NCBI GenBank assembly: GCA_964036665.1
Contig: OZ038532.1
Span: 21,355,037 to 21,419,036, forward strand
Length of the DNA stretch: 64,000 nucleotides
From: Gordius sp. MW1
Lineage: Eukaryota > Nematomorpha > Gordioida > Gordea > Gordiidae
Direction of reading: 5' to 3'
A program made the position numbers and the translations under genes. The notes below the pieces were generated by a model, which was given only the letters and a program-made list of their open reading frames with translations, did no database searches and was not told the origin of the DNA. Positions 11,911-24,332 of the stretch are shown piece by piece. Each line of letters starts with the position of its first letter. Position 1 is the first letter of the stretch.

Positions 11911-13938
11911 ATATGCATAAATTACACTAGTCAACAAATAATGGTCTTGTGTAAATAACCGGGAGACGGTCAACATATTCCGATAGAGTTTTTTATGGTA
12001 AACAGAAATATGTTTTTCGTTTTTTTACTATAGGTCAAGTTTTTTTTAGATATTTCGATTCAAAGTTGCGAAAATGACCGTTTTTGACCCTTTTCGATGC
12101 TCAATAGAGCGATATTGAATGGCTAAAAAAAAATTTTTAAACCTCTAAGTGGTAGAACCACCTTAGGGTAAAACATTGAAAAATGATTTTTTCCCCTATT
12201 GTTTTTACTTTTTAATATCTATCAAAAATGCAATTAGTCCCTATGCGAAATCGCGGCTTCCTTTGAGCCTCCCTCCCTCTCTATCTAATTGGCTTAACAC
12301 TATACCCTTAGTGCATGTAAGTGATTGATGAGTGTGGTGGGTGCAAGAGTAGTGGGTTAATACGAACTATTCCTACTACTACGCCTGTAGAGACCTGCAC
12401 GGGCGTCGCGAGGCCTGGCCCGGCCCGGAAAAGGCCGGGCCCGTCCGGGCCCGGGCCTAAAATTTTGAAACTTTAAAATTCCGGGCCGGGCCGGGCCTAA
12501 TTCATAAAATATAGGCCCGGCCCGGAATAATTTAGAATTAAATAATTTAGAAGTCGTAGCCTAAATAGTTCTTTGTTCTGTTTAAAACAATAATTACAAC
12601 GGGTACCGAAACTAAATAATAATAAAACTCTAATTTATGCCATATAGGCGAACTTTTAATTAGAGACTATATTAATTTAAATAATTTTGATACTGAAGAA
12701 TAAAAATAAGTTAATGGTTTGGGACCATAATAAATCATCGAATTTGCAACCTGCAATCATCGTCTAAGTTTGCCTTATATAACAAACAAAAACTTACTAA
12801 AATATCGATATTTTATCATTTTCGCCTTTAATATTTTTAATCTTTGCATTTTTATAATTAAATTATTTATAGCGATATTTAGGAATTAAAAACCTTGAAA
12901 AATAATCAAATGAATCTTAAAATTTTTTCGAATCGAATTCGAATCATTATTTTAATATTAGACGTCTCTCGAATCGAGCATTTTTCCAAATAAAAAATAT
13001 CGAATCCAATTGGAATACTAAAAATATTCGATTCGAAATCCAGAGGCGTAGTAAAAAGGCCAGAGTCGTCAATTTCTAGCGCTTAGCTCCCTTGTTTTAA
13101 TATATTTTCGACACCTACTTCATCTGCCTCGAGTAAGAGGTGTTTTAAGTCAGCGGGCCGGATTTATGAAGACGGGAGAACAAATTGAAACGCGGAAATT
13201 TTTGATGCCTGTGTTTTTTTTGCATCAAAATAGTTCCATTATCGATTTATAATTATATTATGTGCGTTATATTTTTTAATTAAAAATCTTCCCAAAATTG
13301 AGTTTGATTAAATTCCTGCAATTATAAAAATTTCGGGCCGGGCCCGGGCTTTATTTTTAAAGATGCTAAAATTCAGGCCCGGGCCGGGCCTATTTCCCCA
13401 TTTTAAACTCCCGGGCCGGGCCGGCCCATAAAAAAAATCGATTTTGCAGGTCTCTATACGCCTGTCATCCTCCCTCTCTACTAGAGGAATAGCTCATGTT
13501 ATGCCACTACTCTTACACACCCACACCTCCACATCATCCATCAATCACTCACTTGCACCAAGAGTATGTTATAAACCCAATTAGATAGAGAGGGAGGAAG
13601 GGAGGCTCCAAGGATGCCGCTTCGCATAGGGACTAATTGAAATTCGATATATTGGAAAAAGTAAAAACAATAGGGAAAAAAATCATTTTTCAATGTTTTA
13701 CCCTAAGTTGGTTCTACCACTTAGAGGTTAAAAAAAAATTTTACCCATTCAATATCGCTTATTGAGCATCAAGGGTGAAAAACGGTCATTTTCGCAACTT
13801 TGAATCGAAATATCTAAAAAAACTTGACGTATAGGAAAAAAACGAAAAACATATTTGTGTTCACCACAAAAAATTCTACCGGAATAAGTTGACCGTTTAG
13901 CGGCTATTTTTTTTGTTGACCAGTGTTATTTATGCATA
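11911..13938. mobile_element. Long-TIR (fold-back) element split by a hAT element
   Basis: The outer sequences form inverted repeats of about 470 bp: left about 11911-12379, right about 13465-13938. Ends are near CACTAGTCAACAAA and TTTGTTGACCAGTG. Arms share segments such as TCATTTTCGCAACTTTGAAT and the AATTAGATAGAGAGGGAGG stretch, diverged by roughly a tenth. The palindromic TATGCATAA next to both ends makes the exact termini and TSD uncertain. Removing the nested hAT element leaves an element of about 0.95 kb without coding capacity. Confidence 0.75.
12388..13456. mobile_element. hAT MITE (TAGAG family) nested in the long-TIR element
   Basis: Starts TAGAGACCTGCACGGGC and ends TTTTGCAGGTCTCTA. 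It is flanked by a perfect 8-bp duplication TACGCCTG (12380-12387 and 13457-13464). Both ends carry clustered GGCCCGGCCC repeats; the 850-bp core is AT-rich and non-coding. The 8-bp TSD and YARNG termini identify a hAT derivative. It is the reference copy for end fragments at 2005, 6634, 30990 and 37290. Confidence 0.9.
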
Positions 13939-13939
13939 A

Positions 13940-14466
13940 TTTATGATAAATATGTATATTGTACATATATTGGTTGATTAAAGGATTTGTTAAAAAACCT
14001 ACATTTTTAGTCTTTAATAAATTAATCTAAAATTTCTGTATCTATCCAAATTTTAATTAAAGTTTATCATATTTATAATTTCAATTAATATTAGGGCAAA
14101 AACTATAAATATGGATTCAATTATTCCTATACAAATAATTAATAAAACACCTTGAGATTTTTATTATATTTTACATTTACTAAGGAGTATACAATAGTTT
14201 TTAATTAGAATTTAAACAGGAATTTCAAAAGGACAAGTGGGCATTTACCTTAATTAAAGCAGGCTTATTTTAATTGCTTTGAAAATGTATATATTAAGGC
14301 TATTTATTTCGACTATCATTACATAAAAAATTTGCAAATATTCTTGATATATTTGAAACTATGGTAAAATACTTTATATACAATCTAAATATATTAAATA
14401 CATATAGTTTGAATTATCCCATAAATTTACATGTATATGCTGGGTAAGGTGTAGATTTACAACATA
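13940..14466 (+). repeat. Duplicated block, copy 1, left part
   Basis: This stretch and 16791-17160 are together similar to 23330-24240. Shared landmarks include TTTTTAGTC(C/T)TTA, TTTGAAACTATGGTAAAAT and CATGTATATGCT. The Helitron at 14467-16790 splits this copy. The duplication contains a small exon-like frame (see 16921). Confidence 0.7.
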
Positions 14467-16790
14467 TCTATATATATAAAAATGTAACTTCGTTTTCTTC
14501 GGTCTCTAATAACTCCTAAAGTTTTCGACCGATTGCCACCAAATTTGGTCAGATCATTGCCCTAGCATCCTAGATGGTTTATATATACTTTTTATCGACC
14601 TGCGACAGCCGTAACCCTGTTTTTTGGTAGTGCAGACCACCATCTTGTGGATTACTACGTTTTTTGTACTTATTTATCGTTATGGTGCTACTTATTGTCA
14701 CTCTTTTCCACGATAGCTTTATCTTTTTTGTCTCGATTTTTTACTCACCTACGCTCGTTTTTTCTACAATATACACGCCTATGACAAATAAACATTCTCA
14801 ATACCCTAAAACATCACCATTTTCTTAAATAAATATAACGCGCGCTTTTAGAAACATTCCCACGTTTCGTTCTTTCTTCCATTTTTATGAAGTTTGACAA
14901 AAACTTTACTTTTGTGTTAAGATGATTAATATCAATACATCGTAGATATATATGCCAAAATTAAATCGGAACTTCTGCTTTACAACCGTTTAAATCAGAT
15001 TAAACTTAGCTCAGAAGAATATGTTCAATTGCGATATGCAGCTCTTAACAACGCTAATGCAATTAACGTTAGGAAACTAACCATTTCGTCCACATCATAT
15101 GCATGAATACGCCCAAGATTCGATTGCGTATGTTCCTAACTACGGTCGTCCACACTTATTCGTGCAATCCTGCTTGGCGCAATGCTCATGAGCCTCTATT
15201 TCAGGGCCAATCACGTCGATAGGCATAACATCGCAGCACGTGTTTTCCGCCAGAAACTTAAATCAATGATTAATCTCATTGTTAAGCATAAGGTTGGCTT
15301 GGTGGATGTACTCTGTGGAATGGCAAAGAGAGGTTTACTATGCTCATACACACATATGGCCATATAACTAGATCACCACCAAACGAAATCGACGATATAA
15401 TATGTGCTGAAATACCTGATCTTAAGCTTGATAAGGACTTTACAAAATTGTTACGAAAAATATGGAACACGGCTTTGCGGAGCACTCGATCCAAAATCTT
15501 TGTGCGTCATGGTAAAGGCTCAAAGCGGTATCCTCGAGGCTTGGTATGCAACACAATTACGGACAGTAATGGATATCATATATGCAAAAGAAGATTAACA
15601 AAAGATTGTGGTAACATGGTACCCATTCTCTTCGCGTCGAGGAGGTAACCGCTGGGCTGTTCCATATTGTTCTCTGCTATCAAAATTTTGCATAGCAAAC
15701 ATCATTGTTGAATATTGTAATTCGGTTAACAAAGATAGTGGTATGACAGTTTTTACCGCTCAACCAGATATCACTCTGTATATAGCGAGTCTTTACATCA
15801 ATGAAATCGCTTAGTATCAGGCTGGAAGATATATGAGCAGGAATGAAGCTATATAACGTATTCTATCCTTTCCTATACATGTACGCAGTCCTGCTATGGT
15901 TCCCTTAGCTGTACATATAGAAAATGGGCAACGCGTTTTTTTAATGCAACTGTCAACAAAATAGCCTCAAATTCCCCAGATACTATTATAACAGCGTTCT
16001 TCAAGCTATGTCAACAGGATGATTTTGCGCAAAAGCTGCAATAATGTGAAGTGCCTACGTCATGAACATGGAATTCGCATAGCATGCGATAGGCCGACTA
16101 TACACTATTCATCCCAAATTGCAAAGTCAAGAAATTTTTCAGCAACTATATTTCATCCTAAACTTAGGCCCATAGCGATGCGGATATCGTTGTTGAATAA
16201 GAGTAGACCGAGGTTACGACTTGGGAAAGCTTTGGGCCATTCGTGATCTGAGCGTAAAGCTAAGCTCTTAAGCGCTGGAAATTCCTCTGCCGAAGCGCCA
16301 TTAATAGGAGACCTTAAGAGGCACTCGGACAGGGGGACATTCCAACACTTTTGAATGTTTACTTAGGGGTTTGAGTAGGTTATAAAAGACTTCATTAAAC
16401 CAAATTTGAAGGTACTTTTCTATTATATCTTCATTTTATTACTGTAGATTTTAGGCTATGACGCTGTAATAAAATTTTTCTTTGCATTGTCAGACATTAT
16501 CGTTGACTTATGTATATTAGTGGTTTATAAACACTTTTGTCACCAAATTATGCATATTATCGCTAAACATCGCTACCTAATAAACTGTTACAAATCTATT
16601 TAATTAATAATAAATATGCCTTTTCCTATTAAGTTAATATTTATTTGCATAATATGAGATTATATTTTTTCACATCATACACTCTCTTTCAGCTGACCCT
16701 GACCCAAATTCTTATATATTTCCTATTGATTACCAATTATTCAGCCAAATAAAAACTAAGCCAAAGCAACGCTTGGCCGGGCACAGCTAG
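14467..16790 (+). mobile_element. Helitron rolling-circle transposon, decayed autonomous type
   Basis: Begins TCTATATATATAAAAATG and ends GGCACAGCTAG, the canonical TC...CTRR termini, inserted between A and T without a target duplication. A hairpin with stem GCCAA/TTGGC (bulged GCCAAAGC-AAC-GCTTGGC) lies about 12 nt before the end, as expected for the 3' terminator. The duplicated block at 23330-24240 lacks this insert and so represents an empty site. The interior carries Rep remnants but no recognisable SF1 helicase. Confidence 0.85.
14960..16040 (+). pseudogene. Helitron Rep/helicase-type protein, N-terminal relic
   Basis: Pieces in different frames match the Helitron-like N domain. They are an arginine/glutamine-rich start near 15000, then REVYYAHTHM-like text, PPNEIDDIICAEIPD, GKGSKRYPRG and TITDSNGYHICKRR (15361-15595), and NRWAVPYCSLLSKF (15646-15690). 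The two-histidine segment and KYVYKG box are damaged, and the C-terminal helicase is absent. At least three frameshifts or stops separate the pieces. In intact Helitrons this protein nicks and rolls out the element strand. Confidence 0.75.
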
Positions 16791-17160
16791 TATATTTATA
16801 AATTTTAAACAGTGTATTGTAATGCTAATTCCAAATTTGTGTTCGGGGACTCCAGGTTAAAATAATATAATAAAAAAAGTTTTTGAATTATGCTGTATAG
16901 ATTGTGTTTTATAGGTCTAGTGCAAAGGGTGAAACGAAGTGCAGACTCTGATGCTTCTCTTTCCAGAGAAACCACCGTTAAAATACTAACAACAGATTGG
17001 TCTTTGTCAACTCCCAAAAAAGAATTATTAACTACAACCATTTTAATTTGTAAAGTATGTATTGGAAATGTGCCTTGCTTTCCTAATGAATAATTTAATA
17101 TAACTTAACGCAAGCACTAATTTTAACTCTAAATGCTTTTTTAATTTTAGAAATGTTATT
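16791..17160 (+). repeat. Duplicated block, copy 1, right part
   Basis: Continues the block after the Helitron and matches 23885-24240, including GGGACTCCAGGTTAAAATAAT against AGGAACTCCAAGTTAAAATAAT. Confidence 0.7.
16921..17093 (+). CDS. Unidentified terminal-exon candidate, paralogue A
   Basis: After a TTATAGGTCTAG acceptor, the frame reads QRVKRSADSDASLSRETT, then ILTTDWSLSTPKKE, and ends in CFPNE-stop at 17091-17093. The homologous frame at 24026-24195 is also open, with conserved RETTVK, LTT-WSLSTPKKE and a Cys near the end. Two diverged copies both staying open suggests former or present coding. I do not recognise the family. Upstream exons are not seen and the preceding intron is split by the Helitron. 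Confidence 0.4.
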
Positions 17161-17172
17161 AAATTAGTAATG

Positions 17173-17250
17173 AGGGGCGTGGTGGCGTAGTGGGTATAAG
17201 TTTAGACTTTAAAGCAAGAGGTTGCTGGTTCGATATCACCTCCAGCACTT
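17173..17250 (+). repeat. tRNA-like (SINE) sequence with Pol III boxes
   Basis: Box A-like TGGCGTAGTGG (17183-17193) and box B-like GGTTCGATATC (17227-17237) lie 33 bp apart with tRNA-like spacing. The arms do not fold into a proper cloverleaf, so this is a tRNA-derived SINE head, not a tRNA gene. It sits directly upstream of a degraded RTE copy. Confidence 0.6.
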
Positions 17251-17365
17251 ATTTCAAAGAATAAAAATATCTCACATCGTTAACACGGCTGTCAGGCCTG
17301 GATAGCCAAGCGTCACCCCTGATCCAAGTGCTATGAAAGTTTGTAATAATGAAAGTAATAAAAGC

Positions 17366-19110
17366 GCTTGGGCGTCCTCCGTAAACGACGCGCATGGTAA
17401 GCGCCCGTCTCATGTGAAAAGTCAACGAGGGTCATTACATCTTTCGCAAACGGATGTAGTTAAAGAAACTAAATTGCTAAGGACGAGATTGAGAGTGGGC
17501 TCGCTAAATGTTCTTGTACACACGCTATATCGACCCGCTTGCTGAGGGTGTCAGCAACTTCTCGGCATTTTGCTGTCATGGAAAGGCGCAAAGACAAGGA
17601 TGATAGGTGAAGGCTATACACTTTACTTCAATGGCCTAGAAACAAATAAAAATGGCGTAGCAATCATACTAGCCTCATATCTGCAAGATAAAGTCATTGA
17701 GGTACAAAGAAAAAGTGGGCGACTTATGATGTTGAAACTATGCATAGACGGTCAAATGATTAATGTAGTTTCCGATGATGCACAGATGAAGAAAATGAGG
17801 ACTTTCGGGAAGAATTAGAGAAACGCTGCGAATGTTACCTAGAGCCGAGATAGTTATAATTGGAGCGGATATTAATGGTCACGTAGGCAAAACAAGAGAA
17901 GGATTTGAACGGTACCATGGTGGAAATGGGTACGGAGCGAGAAACGATGAAGGCGGCGAAATATTAAAAATAGCCGTAGCACTTGATTTGGCCATCACAA
18001 AAACCTTCTTCAAAAAGAATGTAAATTACCTAATAACGTACAAAAGTGGAAATCGATCTTCGCAGATTGACTTGCTCCTAATATCAAGAAAGGAATTAAA
18101 GAATGTACGAGATTTTAAGAAGATACCTGGTGAGACTATTGCAGCCCAGCATAGACTTGTTGTGATGGACTATACCATCTTTAAGGCGAAAACACAAAAT
18201 TAGAAGAGATAACGGGGAAATCAAATGGTTCCGGCTACAAAAATTGACAGATATTTACAATGATTAAATAGTTGAACGGCTGCAAATAGATGATCAGCAG
18301 AATGCTAACGATATGTGGAATAACATAGCTAACACGGTACGATCAGTAGCGAGATGTGTTCTATGAGAAGGTAAACCAGGTATACAAAAAGATAAGGAGA
18401 CATGGTGGTAAAACGAAGACGTGCAACGCCTGGTCAAGTTGGAAAAAAATCTTAACAAATTATGGTCAGGCAACAGAAATGAAGAAACACGGTTGGCATA
18501 TGTGAAAGCTAAAAATGAGGCAAAACGTTGTGTAGCCAAGGCTAAAACAGAGGTCTACGAGAATTTGAATGCCAAGTTAACCAGTAAAGAAGGGGGAAGA
18601 ATGATCTACAAAATTGCAAAGACCAGGGCAAGGAACTCAAAAGATGTGGTGAACGTGAGATGCAATACATGGTCTTAGGAGGCTTATGGAATTATATAGG
18701 GACAAACAAAAGGATTTTTCATATGTGTTTCATCATTCTTGAGAAAGCTATCGATAAAGTGCCAAGGCAGTTGATTTGGGATAGCCTGAGTTCCAATGGT
18801 GTACCCGACGCTTATATAATGTTAATAAAGGATATGTATAGAAACGCAAAAACCAAAGTTCGGACATCCAGTGGTACATCAAAGAGATTCAGTCCAAATG
18901 TCGGTGTGCATCAAGGATCGGCACTAAGTCCATTGCTCTTCCAATAATGGATTCGATAACGAAGGACCTGAAATGCTAATCATCTTGGGCAATGCTTCCT
19001 GTGCGCAGGCTCAAATGTGGAATTAGCAGAACAGGTAAAAGCGTGGATGGAGCGAATTAAAAGCAAAGGCCTTAGGGTCGACCGAGATAAAACTAATTTC
19101 GAGATGGTTG
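17366..19110 (+). pseudogene. RTE LINE relic, second copy
   Basis: Endonuclease remnants include GEGYTLYFNG, IIGADINGHVGKTREGFE and SGNRSSQIDLLLISRKEL (17600-18180). RT remnants follow: ILEKAIDKVPRQLIWDSL in place of motif A and VGVHQGSALSPLLFQ as motif B (18900-18946). The catalytic YADD is lost and similarity ends about 19110. It shares the GGGCGTCCTCC leader with the copy at 2223. Multiple frameshifts are present. Confidence 0.85.
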
Positions 19111-19479
19111 CTTCCCCAGAGGCGGCAATCATTTCCTAGGTTGGTAGAGGCCGAGGAGGAACGAAACGTTAAAAAGAAGGCGGCTTCTATCAAAAGTAAG
19201 GCGTCGCATTTAAACCTTGGTTGGATCTTGGGAAGTCGGGCCCTCGCTTGACGCTTTCTAATGATGGAAAATCATCTACGTCTGTTGAGACGCGCCGGTA
19301 AAAAACCCCCCGGCTGAACTTCGGACTGTGACCTCTGGAGCGATCACCATCTCCCGATTATTTGAACCTTTTTATTCCGTCCCCATCTAAAGCACAAAAA
19401 TAGCACAAGATGAGGCTACCTGCGGCAGGATCAGAAAGGATGCCTATTTTTAGCCTCCCTAAGAATGTGTTCAATGATG
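19111..19479. other. No gene recognised
   Basis: Moderately G+C-rich stretch after the RTE relic, with no convincing motif. It could belong to the retroelement relic that follows. Confidence 0.3.
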
Positions 19480-22030
19480 TAAAGAGCCTTCCCATTCCCC
19501 TCCCACTCACCCGCTGGACATCAATACATCCAAACTTCACCTACACCCTTCCCAAAATACATTCACTCTAAAAATAGCAAAGAAAGGATTTATGCATTCA
19601 ACAGGGAGGCAATTTGCCAATTCTGAATACAAATGACGTCGTGTCGAATCCTATTTTAAAGGGGCGACTCTAATATTTTTGAGCCATGCTAGCAGGATTG
19701 ACAGAACGCTCACAAATCCATCATTGAATCCTCTACTTTTTTTAATTTAAACCTAAAGACGGACCCTTGCGATATTTGAAAGTTTTTTACACTGCCCTTT
19801 AAAATTATCGTCCATCTCCCTTACCTCAAAGCAGCTTACCCGTTCAAATAACTTAGCAAAAGTTGACTTCAAATCAGCTTCCTTTTATGCTCTAATTGTA
19901 ACGGCCCTAGTGTTTCGATCTCGTCTCGTCTCGGTCTCGAAAACAAAATCTCGTCTCGTCTCGGGATAGATTATAAAAATCTCGATCTCGTCTCGGTCTA
20001 GAAAAATCTCGATCTCGTCTCGACGAGAATCTCGTCTCGTCTCGACTTTTATAAAAAAAATACGGAATAAAAATTTCTCCTGTTTTATTAAAAATATTAA
20101 AAAAGCGTTAAAAAATCCAAATGGCAAATTTTTATATTTTTTAAAAAACTTTAATGCACAAACTTTTCAAAGATTTAGCGAGACACGACTTCTCATTCAC
20201 AAGATAAAGATATGAATTAATTCATAAAAATAACATTTTCGATGGAAAGTGCAGACTAAAAGACTATAAATAAATTTGAAGTATAGAAAATTAAATTTAA
20301 TTGTTCTAGCAAATTATTCAATTTGTATCAGATTTACTGTTTTTGTTAACTATAAATAGACTTAATAAATAATACGTTCGCTTATAGTTGACTTAGTTGC
20401 ATAATTGAGCAAATTGAGACCCCTTATTAACCCTAGCTAAAGCTTCTTTATAGACTAAGTCTATTGGTACCATCATCAATTATATCGCATTGTGTTTATT
20501 GCATGTTTCCTATAGCGTTATAAACCATAAAGTGCGAGTGATTTTTAATGATAAGATTATTATTTACAGAATTGATAACTAGATGGACATATCAAAACAT
20601 TGTAAAAACAACAATAAAAGCACCATTATTATAGGATTAAGAAGATAAGGTTTTAAACTTTAAATTGCACGTATTTAAATTTATGACAGAAATCATTATA
20701 ATCAAATTTTTGTTCCAAATAATTACCTTCCAATTTTAACAAACTTTGCCATTAAATAGTTATTTATCAAATACAGTAAAGATTCGTGTATTTTTTTATA
20801 TTGCACCATTATGGAAATATAATAAATTTAAATGCACCTGCCAACCCAGCGTATAATGTGAAAAGTAATGCATATGAAAAAACTATGTATTCATATAATG
20901 TCTTATTAAAATCCAAATATTGGGAGGTACATTATTAGTTGAAGCATAAAAACTTCTAAAAAATTGATGATTTAGATTTAATCTATTACGGTGTCATTAA
21001 ATACTCTAATGTACTTTTGAAATCGTTAAGCGGGTGCTCAAAAATCTAGAGCCACCTTAGTTTAACTTGCTTAATTATTTAAACTGATTACCACCAATTT
21101 ATAATTACCGCATTATGCAGGATGAGTAATGCAAAATATAAATATGCTTTAGTAATATTTAATATTCAATCAGAACTCATTCTTAGCCCAAAATTTTGTA
21201 ATATTTAATAATGCTATGGATACAAATATGTGATAAAGATATTATAAAACTAATAACATACCCTATGAGTCAACCTTACTTAGGTAAAGGATTGCTAAAT
21301 TTGAAATTTTTTGCAAAAATATATAATATTTACTACACTTAGAAATTTTTTAATATCAAATATATTCCATACATACTTTACACTTAATAAAATCATGCAA
21401 ATTAAAATACACAATAATTTACTAAAATCTAACGCTCAGTAAAAAGTCGAGATTTCGCCGAAAAAATCTCGTCTCGATCTCGACTCCATTTTTTAAATTC
21501 TCGTCTCGTCTCGGTTTTTCGAGACGAGACAGAGATTTTTCTCGGTTTTTCCTCATCACTAAACGGCCCGCAATACACTGAATATACATATAAAAATGTC
21601 AAATATAGGTATAAAGTTCTTCCCATAGGCGCGTCCTTTCCCCATATGTACTCCAATTTATCATTCGCGATCTGGCCCGCAAGCCCATCCAACGTTGTAA
21701 ATATAATGTATACTTGGACGAGGTCTTAATCTAGGGGGTAAACCTACGACGAAGTCATGGAGGCAGAGGAGCTATACAAACTATCGCACGAAAGGGACCT
21801 AACTATAAATGCAGGGAAACTTACATTTTTCCCCAACACAGATATCAAATACCTTGGATTTTGTATCTCTTTCCCGGACCACAGCATCAGATGTACCGAT
21901 AAAATTTTCCCGCGACTAAAATATGCATCAGATATTTCTCGCAATATGATCCTCTTCCCCCCACCCAAACTTATTCCACTGGGGGGACTAGGGCTACTGC
22001 TTCCCTTAAAACCTAACAAATAAGTCAAAG
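19480..22030 (+). pseudogene. Retroelement polymerase relic split by a hAT element
   Basis: Joining across the hAT insertion at 19908-21561, the plus strand shows an AKVDFKSASFYAL-like segment before it. After it come GIKFFP, a degraded VNIMYTW segment near 21710 and a thumb-like INAGKLTFFPNTDIKYLGF segment (21805-21865). This resembles LTR or DIRS-type reverse transcriptase, but the catalytic pair is gone and frames shift often. Family assignment is tentative. Confidence 0.4.
19908..21561. mobile_element. hAT-like element (family C), full length
   Basis: Starts TAGTGTTTCGATCTCG and ends TTTTTCCTCATCACTA, with a perfect 8-bp duplication AACGGCCC (19900-19907 and 21562-21569). Both ends are dense in CTCGTCTCG/CGAGACGAG repeats, the probable transposase-binding array. 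The core is AT-rich and lacks coding. Apparent Arg/Asp-rich frames here are translations of the repeat. A relative retaining transposase remnants is at 59891-63978. Confidence 0.9.
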
Positions 22031-22630
22031 CTACTAGCCCTCTTCTACGTTTTCCTCTCCAAAATTAATAACATTTTCGACATGAACACTACCTGCCATA
22101 AAGTCCACGGTATCATTTAAACCATAAAAAAATACAAACTTCCTTGTAGTGACAGTTATTTAGTTATTTAACTATAGGCTTCGTTATTTGTAATATATGA
22201 AAATACACCATATTCAAATTACATATTTTGAATATATGAATTTTTCGTCGGTATATATTACTAGCAGTTATCGGTATAAAGCCGTTTTTATTGAGTAAAC
22301 GAGTCTATTAGTTTGATTTTCCCTTGCCACTTCATTACACTCCTGATATCACGATAAGCGTTTCTGTGTCAGACGACCACATATGCATCTCACTCGGCCA
22401 AAATAATTCCTCCGTCTTTTTCCACGATGCTGCAGATGCATTCCATTTCCACTATCCTGAAAATGTATACATAAACTAGCTGAAACACTGGGAGCCATTA
22501 ACGGTTATTTATACTCCAAACTACGGAAAACCATTTCCCCAAATTTGCACTAATTTGTCAACCGCCTACTATGTCCTTGTAAAAGGAAAATCTTACTCTT
22601 CTATAATCGAAAAGCTTATATCACTATTCT
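22031..22630. other. No gene recognised
   Basis: AT-rich with a C-rich patch near 22370-22470; possibly the tail of the retroelement relic. No motif identified. Confidence 0.3.
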
Positions 22631-23140
22631 TAGTGTTTCGATCTCGTCTCGTCTCAAGGATTATGAAAATCTCAATGCTCGTCTAGGTCTAGAATAATCT
22701 CTATCTCGTCTCTTCTCGATGAGAATTCGACTTGTCTGATTTTAAAAAAATTTAATAAAAAAAATTTCTCCTCTTTTATTGAATAAGGGGTGTCAAAAAA
22801 TATAAATTGCAAACCTATATATCTGCTAAAAAACTTTAACACACAAACTTAATAAAGATTTAGCGCGACATCTAAATAACAATATAAAGATATGAACTAA
22901 TTCATAAATTTAATATTTTCTATCAAAAGTCCAGATTAAAAAATTATAAATAAATTTGAAGTTTAATAATTAAATTGTTTAGTTATAGCAAATTATAACG
23001 TTTGTATCAAATTCACTGTGTTTGTCATTAATAGACCTAGATATTTATACGTTTATTTATATTTGATTTGGTTACATATTTGGGCGAATTGAGATCCTTT
23101 ATTAATCTTGGCCAAAGCCTCAAAGTAATCCCTATTGTGC
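22631..23140 (+). mobile_element. hAT family C fragment (left part)
   Basis: Begins TAGTGTTTCGATCTCGTC and stays similar to 19908-20460 (for example the GCGAATTGAGATCC/GCAAATTGAGACCCC landmark) until about 23140. The right end and TSD are missing. Confidence 0.75.
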
Positions 23141-23329
23141 AGACTGCACTGCAGGGACTTGATAAAATGAATTTTAGATTGAGAAGAATTTGAGTCAAAT
23201 TTACAATATAATAAAATAGGAGCCTATATGGAGCATAAATATGTCTTGTTTAAAATAAACCTTGCTTATGTTTGCAAACATTTCAAAATAATTAATAGTT
23301 TAGGATTGAAAATTGATTGTAAAAAGGTA

Positions 23330-24240
23330 GAAAAGAGAGAGAAAAAAGTTGGATTTTATATAACGAATAACCTTTAAGCCAGGCGAAAAATATCTAAATT
23401 TTTAGTCCTTACTTTATAAATATAAGATGTAACCGCGTGTCCAAATTTTGACAATGCAAGTTTATAGTCTAAATAAAAATTAGAAAAAAATTATTAACAT
23501 GAAAACAGGATTCTATTATTTTTTATGAACATAATTTAATAAACGTCTTGAATCTTTCATAATATCTTTAAATTAACTAGTAATGAACGGTAATTTTTAA
23601 TGGAAATATAGGAATTTTAATTAGTTTGAAAAGTACAAGCGAGCGTTCTCCTTTTAATTAAATCAAGCTAGGTTGGGTTACTTTAAGTAATAAATTAATT
23701 AATCAAACGAATCTTTTTTTAACTAAAATTACATTAAAAAAAATCAAATCTTCCCTCTATATTTGAAACTATGGTAAAATATTTCATATACATTTTATGT
23801 ATATTTAATACATATAATTTAAAATGTAACTTAAATTTATTGCAGAAATTTCCATGTATATGCTTGGTAATCTGTAGTTTTGCAATATAAATAATAATTT
23901 ATATATTACATACAGTTTATTGTAAAATTGCTAATTTTAATTGTAATCAGGAACTCCAAGTTAAAATAATACAAAAAAGTTTTTTAATTTAAATGCTAAA
24001 TATAAACTGTGTTTTTTATGTCTAGTTGTGCAAAGAGTGAAGCGAAGTGAAGAGCCTGATGCTGCTCTTTACAGAGAAACCACCGTTAAAGTACTAACAA
24101 CTCTTTGGTCTTTGTCAACTCCAAAAAAAGAATTAATACCTTTTACAACCTTTAAGAGTTGTAGAGGAAGTATTGGAAGTTTGCCTTGCGTTTAATGCTT
24201 GTGATAATAATATATATGTATACTTAAGGACTACATACAA
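23330..24240 (+). repeat. Duplicated block, copy 2 (uninterrupted)
   Basis: Counterpart of 13940-14466 plus 16791-17160 without the Helitron. It therefore shows the pre-insertion arrangement and confirms the Helitron ends to within a few bases, since the junction lies in AT-rich sequence. Confidence 0.7.
24026..24195 (+). CDS. Unidentified terminal-exon candidate, paralogue B
   Basis: After the acceptor GTCTAG, the frame reads VQRVKRSEEPDAALYRETT, then VKVLTTLWSLSTPKKELI, and ends SLPCV-stop (TAA 24193-24195). It matches paralogue A at 16921 with conserved phase and core, but the tails differ. Function unknown. Confidence 0.4.
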
Positions 24241-24332
24241 ATATAAATGCGTTTTTATTAAAAATAACATTATTGTAACAATTGTGTTTTGTAGCATAAA
24301 CTCAATTTCCTACTTCATATTATATACACAAC

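Noticed and set aside
17173-17250. Functional tRNA gene
   Set aside because: Box A and B are present, but acceptor and T stems do not pair; it is better explained as a tRNA-derived SINE.
19885-20127. Minus-strand frame rich in ETRRDE
   Set aside because: It is a translation of the GAGACGAGAC subterminal repeats of a hAT element, not a protein gene.
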